Source: Actinomycetota bacterium (GTDB lineage: Bacteria > Actinomycetota > Thermoleophilia > RBG-16-64-13). From it: a stretch of DNA of 35,722 bases. Positions 14,646 to 23,012 of this stretch are shown here, piece by piece; position 1 is the stretch's first letter; each line of letters opens with the position of its first letter. The DNA is taken from NCBI GenBank assembly GCA_016278725.1, contig JADQBG010000017.1, forward strand, positions 1 through 35,722. Direction: 5' to 3'. The translations under genes and the position numbers were made by a program. The notes beneath the pieces are model-generated. The model saw only the letters and a list, made by a program, of their open reading frames with translations. It had not been told where the DNA came from and did not search any database.

Positions 14646-15497
14646 TCAACTCGTGGAGGTCGTTCCCCCTTCCGAGGCGTCGTCGCCCATTTCTGAACCC
14701 ATGGTTCCGGTGGAGCCCCCGAGACCGTCGGTGGTCGAGGTGCCCCCGAGCGACCCCATTCCCAGCATGCCCATCACGTTCTGCAGTTCGGGGAAAACCA
14801 CCTGGCCGCGCAAAGCCCCATCCGGATACTCCTGGGTGTGGATCTGCACGTAGGTATTGCCCTGTGCCAGCATCACCAGGAGCTCTTGGAGGCTCATTGG
14901 AGAATCCATTTGCTGCAGGCCGGTTTGAGTCAGGCGGCCCCTCACCAGCAGGTCACCTTCTGCTGCGGACGAACCGCCGCCGCTCGACGTGGTGGAGGTG
15001 TCGTCACCCGATCCGTCGCCTTCACTGGTCGAGGTGGAATCCATCTCGGAGCCCATCTCGGAGCCCATCTCGCCTTCGCTGCTCGAGGTCGAGTCCATCG
15101 ACCCGGCGCCGGGAGCCCGCTCGGCCGGGTAGAGCCATATGATCGGCGGGCCGTTCTCGCCCATGGCACCCGCATGGATATGGGCCGCAGTGATCTCCCC
15201 TGCGCCCTGAGTGTAGATCTCGTATTCGATTGCGGGCTCACCTTGAGGATCGACCCGGAACACAGCCGAGCCCGTCGCATCGAGATCTACCGGCGGAACC
15301 ACTTCATCGGGATTGAGCGGTACCACCAGCTCCGTCATCAGAGATTCGGTGGTCGCAGTGGATTCGGTCAACGCCTGCTCGGTGGTTGAAGGCTCAAATG
15401 CCTCCGTTTCCTCGGTCGTCGTCTCATCGTCGCCGCCGCAGCCGACGATCACGAAGATAGCGATCACGACAAGTAGCACCAGAGAGATCTTCCGCAT
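14646..15497 (-). CDS. CHRD-domain lipoprotein
   Basis: A 283-residue exported lipoprotein. The signal peptide (about 1-19) ends in the lipobox IVGCGG, with Cys20 as the lipidated residue. A Thr/Glu/Ser-rich linker follows. The CHRD domain (about 55-240) begins near VVPLNPDEVVPPVD and has ITAAHIHAGAMGENGPPIIWLYP and a closing YVQIHTQEYPDGALRGQVVFPE; these His-Ile-His and Thr-x-Glu-x-Pro-x-Gly patterns are characteristic. The domain is interrupted by a low-complexity insert (about 133-180) with GSEM and DSTS repeats, and a Gly/Ser/Thr-rich tail closes the protein. CHRD domains are found in chordin and in bacterial surface proteins of unknown role. It runs convergent to the gene ending at 14628. 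Confidence 0.88.
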   Translation of the reverse strand: MRKISLVLLVVIAIFVIVGCGGDDETTTEETEAFEPSTTEQALTESTATTESLMTELVVPLNPDEVVPPVDLDATGSAVFRVDPQGEPAIEYEIYTQGAGEITAAHIHAGAMGENGPPIIWLYPAERAPGAGSMDSTSSSEGEMGSEMGSEMDSTSTSEGDGSGDDTSTTSSGGGSSAAEGDLLVRGRLTQTGLQQMDSPMSLQELLVMLAQGNTYVQIHTQEYPDGALRGQVVFPELQNVMGMLGMGSLGGTSTTDGLGGSTGTMGSEMGDDASEGGTTSTS

Positions 15498-15581
15498 TCT
15501 GTTTCCCTCCCCCTCCCGCGCCGCGGTTGCCGAGCTTGGTCCGTCTCCCGGTCTATCCGCGCGGGTTGCGCTTTGTTACGG

Positions 15582-15598
15582 TTCCATTACTTTCCATT
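15582..15598 (-). promoter_or_regulatory. Short direct repeat upstream of the lipoprotein gene
   Basis: Read on the minus strand, AATGGAA occurs twice with a 10-bp period, about 85 nt upstream of the lipoprotein ATG. It could be a regulator-binding site. I saw no convincing -10/-35 pair next to it. The remainder of the 283-bp gap 15498-15780 shows nothing definite. Confidence 0.22.
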
Positions 15599-15780
15599 CT
15601 GAACCCCTTCGAAACCGTGGAGAGGCAAGTGACGGAAGTCTCCAGACAGCCCGGTTGTAGGGAATGTGTGCCCCCGCCGCGCCCCCGGGTAGGGGTTCAA
15701 TATCAGGTTCATCGTCAAGCCTTCCCGCCGGCCTCCAAAGAGGGCGGCAAGCCAAGCCCGCCAAGGCCACCGCGCCCGAT

Positions 15781-17032
15781 ATGAGTACCGAACGACAAGC
15801 ACGTAGACTTCCGGAGAGCCCGCCGGCAGAGGCCTTAGGCCGTTGGAAAGCGCTGACCGCTCTATCCGCGGTTCTGGTGCTCGGGATGTCGCCGTGGTTC
15901 TCGGTGTCAGCGGCGATCCCCGAACTTCGGGACCTGTGGAACCTGAGCGGGGGGAGCGCCGCCTGGTTGACCATCATGGTGCAACTTGGCTTCATGGCGG
16001 GGGCCCTTCTCTCCGCGATATTGAATCTGGCCGACATCCTCAGCGCGCGGCACGTAATCTTCGCCGGCGCCCTCGGGGCAACCATCGCCAACGGCCTGAT
16101 CCTGCTTGCCGACGGCTATGCCCTGGCCATCCCGCCGCGCTTCGCGACCGGCTTCTTCCTCGCCGGAGTGTATCCGCCGGCACTCAAAGCTGATCGCCAC
16201 CTGGTTCGTGCGCGGCCGCGGCCTCGCGCTGGGTACTCTGATCGCCGCCCTGACGGTTGGGACCGCCGGGCCTCACTTGGTCAACGGCCTCGGGGGATTG
16301 GATTGGCGGATCGTCATCGCGGTGACCGCGGCCTCCACCTTGCTGGCCGCGGTGCTGGTCGAGGTCGCCGTGAGCGAAGGACCCTTCCCCTTCCCCACGG
16401 CGGTCTTCGATCCCCGGCAGATCGGGCAGGTCATCCGCAACCGAGGGGTGCGTCTGGCTTCTCTCGGCTACTTCGGGCACATGTGGGAACTCTTCGCCGC
16501 CTGGGCGTGGTTCCTGCCCTTCTACACCGCCTCACTCGAGGCCACCGGACGCTCGGTGGGCAGCAGAGCCGCCTTCGCCACCTTCGCCTTCATCGCCGCC
16601 GGCGCCCTCGGCTCTTGGGCGGGAGGTGCGCTCGCCGACCGCTGGGAACGCACCACCGCCACTTCCCTGATGCTGGGAACGTCCGCGGCCTGTTCGCTCG
16701 GAATCGGCTTCTTGTTCGGAGGATCGCCCTGGCTGCTTCTCGCCGTCGCCTTGTTGTGGGGAGTGGCTGTGGTCGGAGACTCGGCGCAGTTTTCGGCCAT
16801 CGTCACCGAGACGGCGAGTCAGGCCTACGTGGGAACGGCGCTAACCGTGCAGTTGGCGCTCGGCTTCCTGCTCACCGCGTTCAGCATCCGGCTGATCCCC
16901 TTCCTCGAAGAGACAGTCGGGTGGCGCTGGGCCTTCACCTTCCTCGCACCCGGGCCGCTCCTCGGTCTCGCGGCCATGCTCTATCTGCGCACCCTGCCCG
17001 AAGCCCGCAAGATCGCCGGAGGCAGGGGCTGA
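15781..17032 (+). pseudogene. MFS transporter interrupted by a +1-base frameshift
   Basis: Two frames together make one major-facilitator transporter of about 416 residues. The first frame, from the ATG at 15781, gives an N-terminal half with hydrophobic segments and ends in sense at GVYPPALK (about 16188). The family sequence continues in the next frame as LIATWFVRGRGLALGTL and runs to TGA at 17032, with more membrane segments and an AGGALADRWERT loop between helices. The join is at CTCAAAGCTG: removing one base restores Leu-Lys-Leu-Ile. The rest is intact and shows no decay. A sequencing or assembly error in the A run, a fresh mutation, or ribosomal slippage are the options; the first is simplest. 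The substrate is unknown. No ribosome-binding site is evident. Confidence 0.8.
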
Positions 17033-17038
17033 CGACGC

Positions 17039-17044
17039 TATAAT
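17039..17044 (+). promoter_or_regulatory. -10 box (TATAAT) of the tRNA-Ser promoter
   Basis: A perfect TATAAT begins 7 nt after the transporter stop codon and about 78 nt before tRNA-Ser. No good -35 lies at the 16-18 bp distance, so the promoter is incomplete by sequence. Confidence 0.5.
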
Positions 17045-17121
17045 TGGGTCCGGATCCGTCGATTCACGGTTTGGCGGATCAGCCCGCGCCGCCGGCCGAG
17101 CGGCCGTCGCGCGGGCAGCGT

Positions 17122-17210
17122 GGAGGGGTGGCGGAGTCCGGTTTAACGCACCAGTCTTGAAAACTGGCGGGCCCGCGAGGGTCCCGAGGGTTCGAATCCC
17201 TCCCCCTCCG
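17122..17210 (+). tRNA. tRNA-Ser (anticodon TGA)
   Basis: An 89-nt type II tRNA. GGAGGGG (17122-17128) pairs with CCCCTCC (17203-17209), followed by discriminator G17210, usual for serine tRNAs. The anticodon stem-loop is CCAGT-CTTGAAA-ACTGG, giving TGA, which reads UCA and related serine codons. The variable arm is long and the T arm is GAGGG-TTCGAAT-CCCTC. CCA is not encoded. It is not tRNA-Sec: the anticodon is TGA (reads UCA), not TCA (reads UGA), and the acceptor stem has the normal 7 bp. Confidence 0.97.
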
Positions 17211-17317
17211 CCTTATCTTTGCGGGATGGCCGCGCGCCAGTGCCTCCACCGCCACCCACACGTCCGTACCCGTCGCTGGCCGAGTACGCCGGCCATACGG
17301 GCGGGTATGCCCAGGAG

Positions 17318-18559
17318 ATGATGAGAAAAGCGGTGGTCGTCATCCCCACCTACAACGAGCGGGAAAACGTGATCCCCGTGGTTCGGGCTCTCCTTGCCGT
17401 GTTCGAGGAGGTCGAGGGCTGGGAGATGGAGATCCTCTTCGTGGACGATACCAGCCCCGACGGCACCTTTGAGGTGGTGGCGCGGTTGGCGGCGGAGCAG
17501 GAAGCGGTGCATCTTCTGGTCAACGAGGAGAAGGCGGGGCTGGGGGTGGCCTACCTCAAGGGCATGAACCATGCCTTCGGGAAGATGGGGGCAAATGTTG
17601 TTTTCGAGTTCGACGCAGACCTCTCCCACGACCCCGCCAAGTTGCCCGCCTTCCTCGCTGCTCTGGAGGCGGGGGCCGACCTGGTGCTCGGCTCTCGCTA
17701 CACCGCCGGAGGGAGCATCCCTGACGACTGGAGGCTTCACCGCAAGCTCCTCAGCCGAGGCGGCAACGCCTTTATCCGCCTGGTGTTCGCGAGACGCGAC
17801 GGGGTGAGCGACTGGACTACGGGCTACCGCGCTTTGCGCCGGGAGGTCTACGAGTCCGTGGCTCCCGCAATGGCGACCGCCACCTGCTCGGGCTACACCT
17901 TCCAGATCGGTTTTCTCCACGAGGCGCTGGCCTGTGGTTTCCGCGTAGCCGAGGTGCCTTTTCACTTCGTGGACCGCGAGAGGGGCGAGTCTAAGCTGAC
18001 CTCGGAGTACATCTTCAATTCCCTGATCTTCGTCGCCCGGACGCGGTTCCGCGACCTCGGCCGCTGGCGTTTCTTCAGATTCTCCGCAGTGGGCTCCACG
18101 GGGGCACTAGTCCAACTGCTGGCCCTCAACCTCTGGTGGCGCTTCCTGCCCTACCAGCTCGCCTTCTTCCTCGCCGTGGAGACCGCCGTCGTCTCCAACT
18201 TCACCTTCAACAACCTCTGGACCTTCTCCGACCGCCCGCTCCGGACCCGGCAGCTGCCGCTGAAGTTCATCCAGTTCAACGCGGCTTCGGGAGCGTCCAT
18301 TGGCTTGCAGCAAATGGTGGCCCTCGTGGGTCAGTTCGCCGTCGGGCTTTTCCCGCTCTTCTCGCTGCCCCTGCTGCCCTTCCGGGTGAGTACCGGTCAC
18401 CTCTACGCGGTGGTCGGCATCCTCCTGGGCATGGCCTGGAACTTCTTCTTCTACAATCGCCTGGTCTGGAGACCGTCCGGGCTCGCGGGGAGCGACCGGT
18501 CGTCGGGGTCTGTCGGGCGCTCTGGAGATGGGGCCGGGATCGAGCGGAGCCCGGAGTGA
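17318..18559 (+). CDS. Polyprenol-phosphate glycosyltransferase (GT2) fused to a GtrA-like domain
   Basis: A 413-residue fusion. The N-terminal GT2 domain (about 1-235) begins VVVIPTYNERENV and has VDDTSPDGT, FEFDADLSHDP (the DxD-type metal and nucleotide motif), LGSRYTAGG and DWTTGYRALRR. This matches dolichol/polyprenol-phosphate mannose or glucose synthases, which load a sugar onto a lipid carrier at the inner membrane face. The C-terminal GtrA-like domain (about 245-395) has four membrane segments and the family-type VSNFTFNNLWTFSDR, thought to help flip the lipid-linked sugar. Starts at 17318 or 17321 (adjacent ATGs) are both possible, with AGGAG just upstream. The following membrane glycosyltransferase overlaps its stop, so the donor maker and user are coupled. 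Confidence 0.93.
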   Translation: MMRKAVVVIPTYNERENVIPVVRALLAVFEEVEGWEMEILFVDDTSPDGTFEVVARLAAEQEAVHLLVNEEKAGLGVAYLKGMNHAFGKMGANVVFEFDADLSHDPAKLPAFLAALEAGADLVLGSRYTAGGSIPDDWRLHRKLLSRGGNAFIRLVFARRDGVSDWTTGYRALRREVYESVAPAMATATCSGYTFQIGFLHEALACGFRVAEVPFHFVDRERGESKLTSEYIFNSLIFVARTRFRDLGRWRFFRFSAVGSTGALVQLLALNLWWRFLPYQLAFFLAVETAVVSNFTFNNLWTFSDRPLRTRQLPLKFIQFNAASGASIGLQQMVALVGQFAVGLFPLFSLPLLPFRVSTGHLYAVVGILLGMAWNFFFYNRLVWRPSGLAGSDRSSGSVGRSGDGAGIERSPE

Positions 18560-20340
18560 GCCGCCGCTTGGCGCGGGTGCCGATTCCTCCGCGGTGGCGG
18601 CCGGCGGTTCTGGGGCTCGGGCTCTTCGTTCTACTGGCCGTGCAGTTCGCGGTCATGTTCTTCTCGGCCGCCGGGGACTCGGCCACCTATGACGAGGTAG
18701 CGCACCTGCCCGCCGGCTACGCCTACCTCGAGGTGGGGGAGTACCGGCTGAACCCGGAGCACCCTCCGCTGATCAAAGACCTCGCCGCCCTGCCCCTCTT
18801 GTTCATGGACTTGAACTTCCCGGCCGAGGCCTATCACTCTCCCTCCACCGCCGTGAACAATCAGTGGGAGTTTGGACAGCGCTTTCTCTTCGGTTCCGGC
18901 AACGACGCCGACCGCCTGTTGAGGTTCGGACGCCTCCCGATCATGCTGCTCTCACTGGCCACCGGCCTCCTGGTCTTCTCCTGGGCGCGGGAGCTCTTCG
19001 GGCGAGCCGCGGGTATCGTCGCTCTCCTGCTGTACGCGTTCGACCCCAACCTACTCGCCCACTCGCGCTACGTCACCATGGACCTGGGCATCACCTTCGC
19101 CCTGTTCCTGCACCTCTACTGCTTGTGGCGCTATCTGCAGAAGCCGGGGCGGGCGAGGGGGGCCTTGGCCGCGGTGACCCTAGCGGTGGCTCTCGTCACT
19201 AAGTTCTCCGCGGGCCTTCTAGCACCGGTCTACCTGGTGGTCGCCGGGCTCCTGTTGCTGGGTGAGCGGGGGAGTCCCTGGCCGCGCTCGGGACGCCGGC
19301 TGGGGGGACTGGCGGTCATCGGAGGACTCGGTCTCCTCCTCGCTTGGCTCTTCTACCTGCTGCACACGCTGCAGCTATCCCCCGAAACCCAACGGGCGCT
19401 GATCTCCCAGATGCTGCCCGAGGGGACCCTCGCCAATGTCCTAGCCGGGTTCTCGGACCATGTCCTTCTCCGTCCCATCGCTCAGTACGTGCTGGGCTTC
19501 GTCTGGATTGCCCAAAGCGTAGAGGCGGGACGAGTCGCCTTTCTCTTCGGCGAAACCTCGACCGCGGGCTGGTGGTACTACTATCCGGCGGCCATCCTGC
19601 TGAAGACTGCTCTTCCCCTGCTCCTCCTCGTGCCCCTCACCCTGGCTGTTTGGAAGCGCCTGCCGCGGCAGGACCGGTTCACGGAGATCTATCTCTGGCT
19701 CTTGCCCGCGGCCCTGCTTCTCGCGGGCACGCAGGCCTCGCTCAATCTGGGCATCCGCTACATGCTCCCGCTGTATCCGTTCGTCTTTGTTTTCGTCTCC
19801 CGGCTGGCCGGCCTCTGGGGGACCGGCGGTGCCCGCCTCGACCTCGGCCCGCGGGTCGCGCGGTTGGCATTGCCCGTCCTGCTGGTCTGGTACGCCACAA
19901 CCTCATTGACGGCGTACCCCAACTACCTCTCCTATTTCAACGAGCTGGCAGGCGATCGAGGTTACCGGTATCTGGCCGACTCCAACGTCGACTGGGGCCA
20001 GGATCTCAAGCGTCTCGACGCCTGGCTGGAGCAGACGGGGCTCGAGGAAATCCGGCTGGACTACTTCGGGCGCGCGCTGCCCGAGTACTACCTGGGGGAG
20101 AAGTATCGTAAGTGGACGGTCCAGGACGGACGACCTCAGGGATGGTTCGCGGTCAGCGTCACGCGGTACCAGCTCTCCCGGTTGAGCGAGCCGAGCTACA
20201 GCTGGCTCGACGGGCTGCGCCCGGTCGAGGTGGTGGGGGGCTCCATCTTCGTCTACTACCTCGCGGACTCGAGTCATCGAACCGCCCTCGTGATTGGAAC
20301 ACGCGATGAGGCAATGTTGAGGAGGTGCCCGATTGGCTAA
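18556..20340 (+). CDS. PMT/ArnT-like phospholipid-carrier-dependent glycosyltransferase
   Basis: A 594-residue membrane enzyme with about ten hydrophobic segments. The first outer loop has GDSATYDEVAHLPAGYAY with the Asp-Glu pair expected as catalytic, followed by LNPEHPPLIKDLAALP, typical of the GT39/GT83 (PMT/ArnT) families. LGIRYMLPLYPFVFVF lies in the later membrane part and a soluble domain (about 465-580, SNVDWGQDLKRLDAWL) closes the protein. It should transfer a sugar from the polyprenol-phosphate made by the preceding enzyme to a protein or cell-envelope acceptor outside the membrane. The start is GTG at 18556, overlapping the upstream TGA (GTGA). The acceptor cannot be told from sequence. 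Confidence 0.92.
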   Translation: MSRRLARVPIPPRWRPAVLGLGLFVLLAVQFAVMFFSAAGDSATYDEVAHLPAGYAYLEVGEYRLNPEHPPLIKDLAALPLLFMDLNFPAEAYHSPSTAVNNQWEFGQRFLFGSGNDADRLLRFGRLPIMLLSLATGLLVFSWARELFGRAAGIVALLLYAFDPNLLAHSRYVTMDLGITFALFLHLYCLWRYLQKPGRARGALAAVTLAVALVTKFSAGLLAPVYLVVAGLLLLGERGSPWPRSGRRLGGLAVIGGLGLLLAWLFYLLHTLQLSPETQRALISQMLPEGTLANVLAGFSDHVLLRPIAQYVLGFVWIAQSVEAGRVAFLFGETSTAGWWYYYPAAILLKTALPLLLLVPLTLAVWKRLPRQDRFTEIYLWLLPAALLLAGTQASLNLGIRYMLPLYPFVFVFVSRLAGLWGTGGARLDLGPRVARLALPVLLVWYATTSLTAYPNYLSYFNELAGDRGYRYLADSNVDWGQDLKRLDAWLEQTGLEEIRLDYFGRALPEYYLGEKYRKWTVQDGRPQGWFAVSVTRYQLSRLSEPSYSWLDGLRPVEVVGGSIFVYYLADSSHRTALVIGTRDEAMLRRCPIG

Positions 20341-21013
20341 GGGGCAAGACAACCGACATCAGGGGGACATGGGTCCCGCGGGGGGTGACCCCCGCCCTGA
20401 GCCTGCGTCCGCGGTCTTGACAACGAGGTTCGACGAGGCCGTCCTGTACGCAACCCTCGTGCACGGTGGGCAGTTGCGGAAGGGCACCCCCATTCCCTAC
20501 CTGTCGCACCTTCTCGCGGTCGCCGCTCTGGTGCTGGAGGATCGCGGAGATGAGCACGAGGTGATCGCCGCGCTCCTGCACGACGCTGTCGAGGACCGTG
20601 GGGGCAGGGATCGCCTCGAAGACATCCGCGCCCGATTCGGTGAGCAGGCGGCGGATATCGTCGAGGGCTGCAGCGACTCCACCCTGGGCGATGGCGAGGA
20701 GAAGGCGCCTTGGCTTGACCGCAAGAAGGCGTACATCCACCACCTGAAGACCACGAAGAACCGCTCCGTCCTGCTGGTGAGCGCGGCCGACAAGCTGCAC
20801 AATGCGCGGTCAGTTCTGGCCGACTATCTGGACATCGGTGAGGAACTCTGGCCCCGATTCAAAGGCGGAGGCAAGGGCACTCTCTGGTACTACCGCGAGG
20901 TCTCCGCAATTCTCGCTGATCGTCTGCCCGGATCGGCGAGCACCCGCCAACTGTCGGACACTATCGACCGGCTCGAGAGCGCGGTCTTCGAACGGGAAGG
21001 GTGGCGCCTCTGA
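20333..21013 (+). CDS. HD-domain (SpoT hydrolase-like) phosphohydrolase
   Basis: A 226-residue protein resembling the stand-alone HD hydrolase domain of RelA/SpoT. It has H44 in ATLVHGGQLRKGTPIPYLSHL, H83-D84 in AALLHDAVEDRGG, and D153 in SAADKLHNARS, the four-part metal site of that group; the EDR and DKLHN motifs match small (p)ppGpp hydrolases. It may degrade (p)ppGpp or another nucleotide; no synthetase domain is present. The start is TTG at 20333, decided by GAGGAGGTG at 20319-20327, a near-perfect ribosome-binding site 5 nt upstream. It overlaps the end of the glycosyltransferase gene by 8 nt. The first 30 residues are hydrophilic and unconserved in appearance. Confidence 0.9.
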   Translation: MAKGQDNRHQGDMGPAGGDPRPEPASAVLTTRFDEAVLYATLVHGGQLRKGTPIPYLSHLLAVAALVLEDRGDEHEVIAALLHDAVEDRGGRDRLEDIRARFGEQAADIVEGCSDSTLGDGEEKAPWLDRKKAYIHHLKTTKNRSVLLVSAADKLHNARSVLADYLDIGEELWPRFKGGGKGTLWYYREVSAILADRLPGSASTRQLSDTIDRLESAVFEREGWRL

Positions 21014-21029
21014 GTCTGGGGACTCTGTC

Positions 21030-21863
21030 ATGATCGTGCACCTGGTCGACGGCACCTATGAGCTCTTCCGCCACTATCACGGCCTGCGCCGGGCCAAAGA
21101 TGGCAGGGAGGCCGCCTACGGGGCCGTGCTCGGGGTGACCCGCACGGTTCTGGGGATGCTCGAGGGAGGCGCCACCCACCTGGGGGTGGCCACCGACCAT
21201 GTGATCGAGTCCTTCCGCAACGAACTCTGGCCCGGATACAAATCCAGCGAGGGAATGGATCCGGCGCTGCTCGCCCAATTCGAGCCGCTGGAGGAAGCGC
21301 TCACAGCCATGGGGGTCTTGGTTTGGCCCATGGTCGAATTGGAGGCGGACGACGCCCTTGCCTCCGCCGCCCGTATCGCCGAGCGGGATCCCCGCGTGGA
21401 CATGGTGAGCATCTGGACGCCCGACAAAGACCTGGCCCAATCGGTTCGGGGAGATCGGGTCGTGCAGGTCTACCGGCGAACGGGCAAAATCATGGATGCC
21501 GTCGCCGTGCGCGAGAAATACGGCGTCCCTCCCGCCCTGATCCCCGACTATCTGGCCCTGGTGGGCGACTCCGCCGATGGCTTCCCCGGCGTCAGGGGAG
21601 TCGGCCCGGTGACCGCGGCCAGGCTGCTCAACCGCTTCGGGCCGCTCGAGAACTTTCCCCTGGCCGAGCTTGGGCAGGAGCGTGAACGGGCGCTGCTCTT
21701 CAAAGACCTGGCCACGCTCCGGTCCCAGGTCGCGCTTTTCGAAAATGTGGACCGGTTGCGCTGGCGAGGACCAACGGAAGCCTTCGCCGAATGGGGCCGG
21801 CGCCTTGGTGATCCCGCATTGGTGGAGCGCTGTCGCCGGGCGGTCCAATCCCTCGATGATTGA
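21030..21863 (+). CDS. 5'-3' exonuclease (FEN/Pol I N-terminal-like)
   Basis: A 277-residue protein of the flap/5'-3' exonuclease fold, without a polymerase domain. It has D7 in HLVDGTYELFR, a helical-arch region with ELWPGYKSSEG, acidic metal ligands in VELEADDALAS (about 105-115) and WTPDKDLAQS (about 132-141), and GDSADGFPGVRGVGPVTAARLL (about 179-200), the last acidic ligands followed by a helix-hairpin-helix DNA-binding motif. This makes a structure-specific nuclease that trims 5' flaps or RNA primers. The open frame extends upstream to 20802 over the HD gene, but homology begins at the ATG at 21030. It lies 16 nt after the HD gene and overlaps the next start. Confidence 0.92.
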   Translation: MIVHLVDGTYELFRHYHGLRRAKDGREAAYGAVLGVTRTVLGMLEGGATHLGVATDHVIESFRNELWPGYKSSEGMDPALLAQFEPLEEALTAMGVLVWPMVELEADDALASAARIAERDPRVDMVSIWTPDKDLAQSVRGDRVVQVYRRTGKIMDAVAVREKYGVPPALIPDYLALVGDSADGFPGVRGVGPVTAARLLNRFGPLENFPLAELGQERERALLFKDLATLRSQVALFENVDRLRWRGPTEAFAEWGRRLGDPALVERCRRAVQSLDD

Positions 21864-22828
21864 GCGCTTCCCCCGGCAGGAGTATTTGCCGCAGTGTGGA
21901 AAAGCAGTCGAGAGGTCGCCAACCGCCCCTGCGAAAGGACCCGTTCACCATCGCGCGAGCCCTATACCACGAGCACGGCAAGGACTGGGCGAGGGTTATG
22001 GAGACCCCCGTCCGGAATCCCGTACTGTTACGCAGGGTTATCGGGGAGCAGCCCAGCTTCCTGCCCTTGGCGGGCGACCCCGAACTCCGCATCACCCGGC
22101 GCAACGTCCGCCTGGGATTGGGCGCGGCCGAGGTTCGTATCGATCTGCTGGCGGAGGAGGCCGATCAGACCCGGGTGCTCATCGCCATCGAAGAAGGCCG
22201 GCGCCGGCCGGAGGTCCTGCTCACGCATCTTCTGGCCGCGGCGCGTTCCCTGCAGCCCGCAGCCCGCTACCGGCTGGTCTTCGTGTTGATGGATAGCTCC
22301 CCTGTGCTTCACGAAGCCGCCGCCCAACTCGTGCACATCTGTCCACGAGTGAAGATCGACCTGGTGGTCGCCTCCTCCTACATGATGGCCCAGGGCGAAC
22401 TGCTGTTGGCCAGGCGCCTCGGTCCCGGAATGGATGGAAGCGATGCCGAGCGCCATGATGGCCTGCGCGAGTGGCTACGCTCGGTAGAAAGCAAGCCGGG
22501 GCCCTCGCTCACCCGGATGCTGGCCTGGGCGGTGGAGTTGGAAAGCGAGGGGCTCTGCCGGTTGGTGAGGCAACCCGACTCGGCAGGAAACCCGACCCTG
22601 CTGTTGGCTTTGCCGGGGATGGACAAGGGGTTCGTGGCTCTAACCCACACGCCCTCGCCCAACCTGGAGATCTATCCCAAGTTGCTGCTCGAAAGGGCGC
22701 CTCACGTGTTGGAACCCTTGCGGATGCTTTTGGCGCCGGGGAGCGGGCGGCAGGAAGCGGTCCGGGGCGACTCGCTCGATGCCACCCTGAGCATTCTCCG
22801 GCGGGCCTACACGGAGGCCAACTGGTAG
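21860..22828 (+). CDS. Unrecognised protein with possible PD-(D/E)XK-like core
   Basis: A 322-residue protein if started at the TTG at 21860, which overlaps the exonuclease stop (TTGA). The first 25 residues look poorly conserved, so a later start is possible. I recognise no family. Residues about 88-120 (VRIDLLAEE, then TRVLIAIEEGRRRPEVLL) show a beta-hairpin pattern with an Asp on one strand and an acidic pair on the next, loosely like the PD-(D/E)XK nuclease core, but the Lys is replaced by Gly-Arg. The rest is an alpha/beta chain rich in Leu and Arg, and ends cleanly at TAG 22828. Being coupled to a 5'-3' exonuclease supports, but does not prove, a nucleic-acid role. Confidence 0.8.
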   Translation: MSASPGRSICRSVEKQSRGRQPPLRKDPFTIARALYHEHGKDWARVMETPVRNPVLLRRVIGEQPSFLPLAGDPELRITRRNVRLGLGAAEVRIDLLAEEADQTRVLIAIEEGRRRPEVLLTHLLAAARSLQPAARYRLVFVLMDSSPVLHEAAAQLVHICPRVKIDLVVASSYMMAQGELLLARRLGPGMDGSDAERHDGLREWLRSVESKPGPSLTRMLAWAVELESEGLCRLVRQPDSAGNPTLLLALPGMDKGFVALTHTPSPNLEIYPKLLLERAPHVLEPLRMLLAPGSGRQEAVRGDSLDATLSILRRAYTEANW

Positions 22829-22858
22829 ACCGCTGTAGTAGACCGCCCCAAGACCGCC

Positions 22859-22930
22859 CTACTCGGCGTCCTTCATCGCCGGGGGCTGCTGGATGCCGAT
22901 CTGATTGCCTTCGGTATCCGTGCGCGCCTC
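22859..22930 (-). pseudogene. Remnant tail of a glyoxalase/VOC-family gene
   Basis: On the minus strand the last residues before TAG (22859-22861) read RTDTEGNQIGIQQPP and KDAE. DTEGN-x-IG is the usual ending of vicinal-oxygen-chelate (glyoxalase/bleomycin-resistance) domains. Upstream in this frame the match stops at once and a stop codon follows within about 20 codons, so only a C-terminal fragment survives. Confidence 0.45.
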
Positions 22931-23012
22931 AAGACATCGAAGAGCGCGCGCGCCTCCTCGTAGCCGGAGAAAAACTCAGCGAGATCAAGGCCGTCTCTCT
23001 TCGCTTCGTTGC

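Noticed and set aside
14986-15100. Short repeats in the lipoprotein gene considered as a CRISPR-like or regulatory array
   Set aside because: They are simple codon repeats for GSEM and DSTS within one reading frame, without spacers.
17122-17210. Could this tRNA be tRNA-Sec, given the selenoprotein nearby?
   Set aside because: The anticodon is TGA (reads UCA), not TCA (reads UGA), and the acceptor stem has 7 bp, so it is an ordinary tRNA-Ser.
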